Shown one piece after another: positions 12,998-18,439 of a DNA stretch of 18,439 bases; position 1 is the stretch's first letter; each line of letters starts with the position of its first letter. The translations under genes were made by a program, and so were the position numbers. Origin of the DNA: Cytophagales bacterium (GTDB lineage: Bacteria > Bacteroidota > Bacteroidia > Cytophagales > Cyclobacteriaceae); contig JAHEMU010000010.1 in assembly GCA_024643485.1 (NCBI GenBank), positions 1-18,439 on the forward strand. Direction: 5' to 3'. The notes beneath the pieces are model-generated. The model made no database searches, was not told where the DNA came from, and saw nothing but the letters and a program-made list of their open reading frames with translations.

Positions 12998-15811
12998 TTA
13001 ATGGGCTTCCAACCAATTTTCTCCTACTCCCCAATCAACGACCATTGGCACGGATAATTTAACTGCTTCACTCATCATCTTAGGTATTTCCTCTTGCATA
13101 ATGGTTTGTTCATCTTTGTGAACCTCAAATACCAATTCATCATGTACTTGCATAATCATCTTTGATTTTAAATTCTTTGATTCCATAAAATCATGAATTT
13201 TAATCATCGCTATTTTAATGATATCTGCAGCACTTCCCTGAATTGGAGCATTGATTGCATTCCGTTCAGCAAAGCCCCTCATGGTTTGATTTTTTGAATT
13301 AATGTCTCGCAGAAAACGCCTTCTTCCTAGAATGGTTTCTACATATTCTTTTTCTCTAGCATCGTTGATCACATCGTCCATGTAGGCCTTTACCGCACCA
13401 AATTCCTTAAAATATGCATCGATGATTTCCTTCGCTTCACCTCTTGAAATATTTAAATTCTGAGCTAAGCCAAATGCTGATTGCCCATAAATCAAACCAA
13501 AATTAACTGATTTTGCCTTTCTTCTCATTTGATCATCTACTTCTTCCAACGGCACACTAAAAATTCTTGAAGCCGTAGTAGCGTGAATATCCCTACCTTG
13601 CTTAAACGCCTCAATCATGTGCGGATCTTCCGAAAACGAAGCCATTATGCGCAATTCAATTTGAGAATAATCGGCAGATAACAAAGTGAAATCAGGATCG
13701 TTGCAAATAAATGCCTTTCTGATTAATCTTCCGCGTTCCGTTCTAACAGGTATATTTTGCAAATTTGGATTTACTGAGCTCAATCGACCCGTTGCTGCTA
13801 CTGCTTGACTGTAGTTGGTGTGAATTCGACCATCAGATTCACTAATCATTGCCGGAAGGGCATCAATATAAGTTGATTTTAATTTTTGTAATTCTCTATA
13901 CTCAAGGATATCCTGCACAATTTTATGGTGTTCTAGTGTTTTCAACACCTCCTCGCCCGTAGCATATTGTCCAGTTTTAGTTTTCTTCGGTTTTTCTAAT
14001 AAATGAAGTTTTTCAAATAAAATCTCACCCAATTGTTTTGGGGAATTTACGTTGAATTCCTCACCAGCCTCACTGAATATATTAGATTCCAATGTTTTGC
14101 ACAAATCACCCACTTCTGCCGACATTTCATTTAATTCACTGACATCTACCGCCACCCCTATCGATTCCATTTTTGCTAAAACGGGTATCAAAGGAATTTC
14201 CATATCGTAAAACAGGGACTTCAGTTGTTGAGTGTCCAGCAGTTTATTTAACACTTCATGTAGTCGAAACATTACTTCTGAAGACTCTCCCGCAAAACCC
14301 ACGCGTTGTTCGAACGTCAATTGTCCACTTTTGTGATCTCGTTTGGTTTTATCCAAAAATTTCATCTGATCTGGTAGCAATTGGTATTTTAAATAGATTT
14401 CTGACAATAAATCCAGACGATGATTGGAGTCTGCATCAATCAGATAATGTGCCAACATCACATCAAACAATGGTCCGGAAAGCTCAATCCCATGCCTCAT
14501 GAACATCACGATTTCATATTTGATGTTATGTCCGATTTTTATCACCTCCTGATGTTGAAATGCTGGTGATAACGCTTGAAGAAGTGAGGTGGTTTCCTGT
14601 ATACTTAAATCAGCAAAATCTATATAATAGGACTGTTTTTCTTTAAATGAAATTGATAATCCCAATAATTTAGCATTTACAGGATTTACATGGTCTGTTA
14701 CTGTTTCAATTGAAAACGCCTTACTTTTAATCAAAGATTTATTCAATGATATGACCTCATCCAGGTCCTCGATTTCCAGGGTCCTGGATTGATAATCAGC
14801 AGCTTGTGATAGAATTGTTTCTTCACTGTTTTCTTCTTCGGTAAATGTTGAGGCTGTATTCGGACTAGCTTTAGTGGAAGAAGAACCGCCGAACATATCC
14901 AACTGCGATTCGGTAGTCTCAACTGGTGCGGTATCAAAAATCCGCTTCACCATTGTTCTGAATTCCAGTTCCTGCAACAAGGGTAACAATTTTTTCTTAT
15001 CAGGGCCTGAATACGACAAATCCTTTTCGTTAAATTCTACTGGAGCGTCAATAACGATGGTTGCTAGGTGTTTTGATAACAGACCTTGCTGTCCAAATTC
15101 CTCAAACGTTTGTTTTTGCTTTCCTTTAAGTTCATGAACGTGTTCCAATATATTTTCAACACTTCCATAGGCATGAAGTAATTTAGCCGCAGTTTTTGGT
15201 CCGATGCCGGGCACACCAGGGATGTTATCTGAGGCGTCCCCCTGAAGCCCTAGAATATCCCTCACCTGGTCCACATTGGTAATGTCCCATTTTTCCATGA
15301 TTTCCTTAGGCCCCATAATATCAACTGCATTCCCCATATAAGCCGGTTTATACAGAAAAATATTTTCTTCCACGAGTTGCCCAAAATCCTTATCGGGGGT
15401 CATCATAAATACTTCAAATCCCTTCTTCGAGGCTTTTTTTGCTAGTGTACCAATTAAATCATCCGCTTCAAATCCATCCAGTTCAATCACTGGAATATTA
15501 AACCCACGAACGATCTCCTTCACATAAGGGGTTGCGATTTTTATATCTTCGGGGGTTTCCTGTCTATTTGCCTTATATTCTTCATATTCTTTATGGCGAA
15601 ACGTTGGAGCGGAAGTATCAAAAACAACTGCTATATGTGAAGGCTTTTGCTTTATCAATATTTCCAGAAGTGAATTTGTAAATCCAAACATCACACTAGT
15701 ATTTAGCCCCTTGGAATTGATTCTTGGGTTATTACTAAAGGCAAAATGTGCTCTGAAAATTAGTGCAAATGCATCTAAAAGAAATAATTTTTTCGGTTGT
15801 TCGTTACTCAT
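12998..15811 (-). CDS. polA: DNA polymerase I with a degenerate 3'-5' exonuclease site
   Basis: The 937-residue enzyme has a 5'-nuclease domain (1-295), a Ser/Thr/Glu-rich linker (296-345), a 3'-5' exonuclease-like domain (346-530) and a family A polymerase domain (531-937). Polymerase residues are intact: motif A DYSQIELR (Asp 714), motif B RRKAKSVNFGLIYG (Lys 767, Phe 771, Tyr 775) and motif C QVHDELVFE (Asp 891). The 5'-nuclease acids are present (Asp 13, EADD at 115-118, TPDKD, GDASDN with the following helix-hairpin-helix). In contrast, the proofreading motifs have changed: by ungapped alignment with E. coli, D355/E357 read Glu 369/Val 371, D424 reads Glu 433, Y497 reads Phe 506 and D501 reads Ser 510. 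It fills gaps and removes Okazaki primers. It follows pdxJ by 18 bases. Confidence 0.96.
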   Translation of the reverse strand: MSNEQPKKLFLLDAFALIFRAHFAFSNNPRINSKGLNTSVMFGFTNSLLEILIKQKPSHIAVVFDTSAPTFRHKEYEEYKANRQETPEDIKIATPYVKEIVRGFNIPVIELDGFEADDLIGTLAKKASKKGFEVFMMTPDKDFGQLVEENIFLYKPAYMGNAVDIMGPKEIMEKWDITNVDQVRDILGLQGDASDNIPGVPGIGPKTAAKLLHAYGSVENILEHVHELKGKQKQTFEEFGQQGLLSKHLATIVIDAPVEFNEKDLSYSGPDKKKLLPLLQELEFRTMVKRIFDTAPVETTESQLDMFGGSSSTKASPNTASTFTEEENSEETILSQAADYQSRTLEIEDLDEVISLNKSLIKSKAFSIETVTDHVNPVNAKLLGLSISFKEKQSYYIDFADLSIQETTSLLQALSPAFQHQEVIKIGHNIKYEIVMFMRHGIELSGPLFDVMLAHYLIDADSNHRLDLLSEIYLKYQLLPDQMKFLDKTKRDHKSGQLTFEQRVGFAGESSEVMFRLHEVLNKLLDTQQLKSLFYDMEIPLIPVLAKMESIGVAVDVSELNEMSAEVGDLCKTLESNIFSEAGEEFNVNSPKQLGEILFEKLHLLEKPKKTKTGQYATGEEVLKTLEHHKIVQDILEYRELQKLKSTYIDALPAMISESDGRIHTNYSQAVAATGRLSSVNPNLQNIPVRTERGRLIRKAFICNDPDFTLLSADYSQIELRIMASFSEDPHMIEAFKQGRDIHATTASRIFSVPLEEVDDQMRRKAKSVNFGLIYGQSAFGLAQNLNISRGEAKEIIDAYFKEFGAVKAYMDDVINDAREKEYVETILGRRRFLRDINSKNQTMRGFAERNAINAPIQGSAADIIKIAMIKIHDFMESKNLKSKMIMQVHDELVFEVHKDEQTIMQEEIPKMMSEAVKLSVPMVVDWGVGENWLEAH

Positions 15812-15829
15812 GAGAGGATTGTTAAATGG

Positions 15830-16543
15830 TTATTGCAATTGCCTAAGATACATTTGAATGGTGTTTTCTAAACCATAATATAAGGAATCGCAAACTAAAG
15901 CATGCCCTATTGACACTTCGTCTAAAAATGGCATCTTTTGATTAAAGTATTGTAAATTTTCCAAACTTAAGTCATGGCCAGCATTAATTCCTAGACCGTT
16001 TTGATGAGCTAATTCTGCCGTTTTTAAATATGGTTCAATTGCTGCCTCCTTATTTTTTGGATAAAGAACTGCATAGCCTTCTGTATATAATTCAATTCGA
16101 TCAGTTCCTGTAGCTACTGCTGAACTTATTAATTCTGTATTTGGATCTAAAAAAATGGAAGTTCGAATACCCAAAGATTTTATTTCAGAAATAATTCTAG
16201 ATAAAAATTGTTGATGTTTTATTGTATCCCACCCGGCGTTTGAGGTAATTACATCAGGAGCATCGGGAACCAATGTAGCCTGATGTGGCCTAACTTTTCT
16301 CAAAATTTCCATAAAGCGGTCATCCGGATATCCTTCAATATTAAACTCAGTAGTGACCGATTGACTTAAGTCCAGCACATCTTGATAGCGAATATGCCGT
16401 TCATCCGGCCGTGGGTGAACCGTAATTCCCTGGGCACCAAAACGCTCACAATCTAATGCCACTTGTTTCAAATTGGGATTATTTCCACCCCTGGCGTTCC
16501 TTATTGTAGCTACTTTATTTACATTTACACTTAAGCGAGCCAT
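15830..16543 (-). CDS. pdxJ: Pyridoxine 5'-phosphate synthase
   Basis: PdxJ condenses 1-deoxyxylulose 5-phosphate with 3-amino-2-oxopropyl phosphate to give pyridoxine 5'-phosphate in the DXP-dependent vitamin B6 pathway. The 237-residue TIM barrel carries the family marks: LSVNVNKVATIRNARGG (4-20), ITVHPRPDERHI (40-51), FNIEGYP (68-73), AGHDLSLENL and SIGHALV (211-217). His 43, Glu 70 and His 190 are the expected catalytic residues, matching E. coli His 45, Glu 72 and His 193. Length is normal. It is the first gene of the minus-strand group with polA 18 bases downstream, and is divergent from yqeY across 57 bases. Confidence 0.96.
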   Translation of the reverse strand: MARLSVNVNKVATIRNARGGNNPNLKQVALDCERFGAQGITVHPRPDERHIRYQDVLDLSQSVTTEFNIEGYPDDRFMEILRKVRPHQATLVPDAPDVITSNAGWDTIKHQQFLSRIISEIKSLGIRTSIFLDPNTELISSAVATGTDRIELYTEGYAVLYPKNKEAAIEPYLKTAELAHQNGLGINAGHDLSLENLQYFNQKMPFLDEVSIGHALVCDSLYYGLENTIQMYLRQLQ

Positions 16544-16560
16544 AGTTTTAAACTATTTAT

Positions 16561-16568
16561 TAAATTTG
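16561..16568 (+). promoter_or_regulatory. Putative -7 promoter element of the yqeY-cvpA pair
   Basis: TAAATTTG is an exact TAnnTTTG match 32 bases before the yqeY ATG at 16601. It lies in the 57-base gap shared with the divergent pdxJ gene. No well-placed TTG upstream. Confidence 0.38.
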
Positions 16569-16600
16569 CACATCAAATTCAGGTCATAAATTTACGAATA

Positions 16601-17053
16601 ATGAACTTACAACAGAAAGTTGAACAAGACATAAAAAATGCAATGTTAGAAAAACGCAAGGAAGATTTACTTGCATTGCGCGCAATAAAATCTGCTATAC
16701 TTCTTGCTAAGACTGAAAAAGGGAAAGTAGAAGAACTCGATTCTGACCAGGAATTGAAAATTCTGACAAAAATGGTAAAGCAGCGAAAAGACAGCGCTGA
16801 CATATTCAACAAAGAAAAAAGAACGGATCTAGCCGAAAAAGAAGAATATGAAGCGGCTATTATTTCACAGTATCTGCCGAAACAATTAAGTATCGAGGAA
16901 GTTACCGAAGTGATTAAAGGTATTGTTCAAAGTACTGGCGCTTCTTCTATGAAAGATATGGGAAAAGTGATGGGAATTGCTTCTCAGCAACTGGCGGGTA
17001 AAACCGAAGGAAAGATAATTGCAGATGTAGTAAAAGCCCTTTTAAACCAATGA
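16601..17053 (+). CDS. GatB/YqeY domain protein
   Basis: The 150-residue, all-helical protein matches the YqeY family over its whole length: LQQKVEQDIKNAMLEKRKEDLLALRAIKSAIL (3-34), the charged ILTKMVKQRKDSADIFNKEKRTDLAEKEEYE segment, QYLPKQLS (about 90-97), and the GKVMGIASQQLAGKTEGKIIADVVKALL tail. That tail resembles the end of GatB, the tRNA-dependent amidotransferase subunit, which suggests a tRNA-binding role, but the function of stand-alone YqeY is not settled. The stop overlaps the cvpA start as ATGA, so the two are probably translationally coupled. Confidence 0.93.
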   Translation: MNLQQKVEQDIKNAMLEKRKEDLLALRAIKSAILLAKTEKGKVEELDSDQELKILTKMVKQRKDSADIFNKEKRTDLAEKEEYEAAIISQYLPKQLSIEEVTEVIKGIVQSTGASSMKDMGKVMGIASQQLAGKTEGKIIADVVKALLNQ

Positions 17054-17568
17054 AAACCGTAGATATAGTATTACTAGTTATTTTATTATTCGGCGCCTAC
17101 AAGGGCTACAAAACCGGTCTTTTAATGGAACTGGTAACTTTACTAGCATTGATTATAGGTATCATCGGGGCGTTTAAACTGCTTCATAATGGAGTCGAAT
17201 TTCTAAGTAAGCATTTAGAGGTAAGCGACACAGTACTACCCTTTATTTCCTTCATATTAATCTTTATCATCATTGTGATTCTGGTTAATATATTGGGAAA
17301 ATCTCTCAAAAAAATACTTGACATGACCTTGTTGGGAAGCTTTGATAATTTGGTAGGAAGCATTGTGGGAATACTTAAATGGGCTTTTGGAATATCTGTC
17401 ATATTTTGGTTGCTCAACAGTTTTAATTTAGGGTTTCCTGCGTCGGTTACTGACGGCGCATATTTATATCCTGTCGTTCAAGCTTTTGCTCCAAAAGTGA
17501 TTGATTGGTTAAGTGTTATTTTTCCCGTTTTAGAAGGATTTGTGGAAGGGATAAAGGAAATGATTTAA
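17050..17568 (+). CDS. CvpA family membrane protein
   Basis: The 172-residue protein has four hydrophobic segments (about 3-16, 26-46, 62-83 and 103-125) and the early YKGYKTGLLMELVTLLALIIG typical of CvpA. E. coli CvpA is needed for colicin V production and contributes to envelope homeostasis; in Bacteroidota the role is not defined. The pairing with yqeY by a four-base overlap supports a common transcript. An 86-base gap with its own putative promoter follows. Confidence 0.9.
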   Translation: MKTVDIVLLVILLFGAYKGYKTGLLMELVTLLALIIGIIGAFKLLHNGVEFLSKHLEVSDTVLPFISFILIFIIIVILVNILGKSLKKILDMTLLGSFDNLVGSIVGILKWAFGISVIFWLLNSFNLGFPASVTDGAYLYPVVQAFAPKVIDWLSVIFPVLEGFVEGIKEMI

Positions 17569-17590
17569 CCATCAGATTCGGAAGTTTGAA

Positions 17591-17619
17591 TTGTTTATCT
17601 TACAGAATTGTTTAATTTG
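17591..17619 (+). promoter_or_regulatory. Weak candidate promoter of the CBS/ACT-nadK pair
   Basis: A TTG at 17591-17593 is followed after 18 bases by TTAATTTG at 17612-17619. This is one base off the TAnnTTTG consensus and has spacing within the usual 17-23 bases. The ATG at 17654 is 34 bases further on. This is the only site in the window where both elements are suitably spaced, but the -7 element is imperfect. Confidence 0.3.
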
Positions 17620-17653
17620 CATTAAATGATTTCGTTTATTTAACTATAAAAGA

Positions 17654-18319
17654 ATGATTGCCAGGGAATTAATAAATCATATGATCCCACCGCTGAAGTT
17701 CACCGACGATGCTCATAAAGCGATTGTTTGGATGGAAGAGATGAGGTGTAATTTTTTGCCCGTGGTAGATCAAAGTAAATTCCAGGGTCTTCTCACAGAA
17801 GAAATCATCTTAGACGCCAATGATATTGAAAAACTAGTAAGCAACTTTCAATTAATTGGCACGAAAGCCTTCGTTACTGAAGAGATTCATTTTTATGAAA
17901 TAATAAAAAAAGCAAATGACCTAAAAGTTCAATCTATTGCCGTATTGGATAAAGAAAATAACTATTTAGGGGTAATCACTCTTCAAGATGCATTGGCGGC
18001 ATTCGCACAATCGGCAGCAGTTCAAACACCAGGGGGAATTTTGGTACTTTCAATGGATATGCGCGATTATTCACTCGCAGAAATTTCCCGATTAGTGGAA
18101 GAAAATAACGTGAAAATTGTTAGCAGCAATATTCGTATAGATGACTTAGATCCCTCCATGATTAAGCTTACACTAAAGATTAACTCCCTGGAATTAAATC
18201 GTGTAGTAGCCACCTTGGAAAGATTCAACTACAAGATCATTGCCCGGTTCCAGGAAATAACGGCGGGCGACGCAGAACGCGATCGTTTAGACCTTTTATT
18301 TAGATATCTGGAAATTTAA
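17654..18319 (+). CDS. CBS-domain protein with ACT-like C-terminal domain
   Basis: The 221-residue protein has two CBS motifs (about 4-58 and 70-118; the second includes SIAVLDKENNYLGVITLQDALAAFA) and a C-terminal ACT-like domain (about 127-200, GILVLSMDMRDYSLAEISRLVEENNVKIVS). CBS pairs usually bind adenosine nucleotides, and ACT domains bind amino acids or other small ligands, so this is probably a ligand-sensing protein with no catalytic domain. It begins with MIARELINHMIPPLK, as often seen when a CBS domain starts a chain. The NAD kinase gene follows six bases after the stop, an arrangement I associate with Bacteroidota genomes, which suggests but does not prove a link to NAD(P) metabolism. 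Confidence 0.9.
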   Translation: MIARELINHMIPPLKFTDDAHKAIVWMEEMRCNFLPVVDQSKFQGLLTEEIILDANDIEKLVSNFQLIGTKAFVTEEIHFYEIIKKANDLKVQSIAVLDKENNYLGVITLQDALAAFAQSAAVQTPGGILVLSMDMRDYSLAEISRLVEENNVKIVSSNIRIDDLDPSMIKLTLKINSLELNRVVATLERFNYKIIARFQEITAGDAERDRLDLLFRYLEI

Positions 18320-18325
18320 GATCGG

Positions 18326-18439
18326 ATGATGAAGATTGGAATTCACGGAAAAAAATTTCTGGAAGATCAAATTGATTTTCTTCATCTTTTCATCAAGGAA
18401 ATCTCTACCTACGAATGTGTGTTGCACTTTTCGGCACCC
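18326..18439 (+). CDS. nadK: NAD kinase (partial, N-terminal 38 codons)
   Basis: From an ATG at 18326, or the ATG immediately after it at 18329, the frame is open to the window edge: MMKIGIHGKKFLEDQIDFLH and onwards. The opening M-K-I-x-I-H-G-K and the following helix match the N-terminus of Bacteroidota NAD kinases, which phosphorylate NAD to NADP. The GGDG motif would lie beyond the edge, so the call rests on the N-terminus and on the CBS/ACT gene six bases upstream. Confidence 0.75.
   Translation, partial: MMKIGIHGKKFLEDQIDFLHLFIKEISTYECVLHFSAP

Noticed and set aside
12951..13034. N-terminal extension of the small protein to 97 residues
   Set aside because: The extra 28 residues overlap polA and are rich in basic residues unlike the rest; the ATG at 12950 has a better leader.
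14173..14502. Plus-strand open frame of 109 codons inside polA
   Set aside because: It is a shadow of the polA exonuclease-domain coding strand, with no start context and no recognisable protein.
16613..17050. YqeY read as part of a full GatB amidotransferase
   Set aside because: The protein is only 150 residues and lacks the GatB catalytic body, so it is the stand-alone YqeY family.
1..18439. Mobile elements, defence systems, CRISPR arrays, tRNA or rRNA genes
   Set aside because: I found no transposase, integrase, terminal repeats, direct-repeat arrays or RNA gene structure; every gene looks chromosomal, with similar composition throughout.

Overview
The window looks like an ordinary chromosomal stretch from an AT-rich Bacteroidota bacterium, most likely of the order Cytophagales. 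The grounds are the gene families (DUF3822 next to coaD, a LETM1-related protein, a DUF1573 protein, HemJ-type protoporphyrinogen oxidase, a CBS/ACT gene before NAD kinase), the many short lipoprotein signal sequences, and start regions that carry the Bacteroidota -7 promoter element TAnnTTTG rather than E. coli-type boxes. I see no rRNA, tRNA, CRISPR array, insertion sequence or phage gene, and no gene-free stretch longer than 300 bases.

Positions 1-3002 (minus strand): a MOSC-domain protein, then a tightly packed set consisting of hemJ (haem synthesis), an SCO copper chaperone, a lipoprotein cytochrome c, and a truncated BNR-repeat lipoprotein that runs off the left edge. The hemJ-SCO-cytochrome c overlaps suggest one respiratory haem/copper transcript. 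Positions 3156-6139: the alpha subunit of iron-sulfur L-serine dehydratase (no beta subunit nearby), a DUF4440-like lipoprotein, a two-helix membrane protein, and a K+-channel/RCK protein with an altered selectivity filter.

Positions 6184-8977: a LETM1/TerB-type protein and a convergent DUF1573 protein share a perfect 20-bp hairpin terminator. They are followed by a divergent thioesterase/Nudix pair. Positions 9059-11328 (plus): a tight trio of an unknown two-helix membrane protein, DUF3822 (TTG start) and coaD (coenzyme A synthesis). A second Nudix protein converges on coaD.

Positions 12093-16543: pyrE converges with a minus-strand group transcribed pdxJ, polA, small 69-residue protein. The polA product keeps its polymerase and 5'-nuclease residues, but the 3'-5' proofreading active site is degraded. 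Positions 16601-18439 (plus): a yqeY-cvpA pair, then a CBS/ACT protein followed closely by the start of NAD kinase, cut by the right edge.

The content is mostly core metabolism: cofactors (haem, PLP, CoA, NADP), pyrimidine synthesis, DNA polymerase I and respiration. I found no convincing new defence or mobile system. The points most worth a second look are the proofreading-deficient PolA with a possible clamp-binding linker, the TVGFQE channel filter, the orphan serine dehydratase alpha subunit, the TTG-started DUF3822 gene, and the habit of convergent genes overlapping tail to tail.
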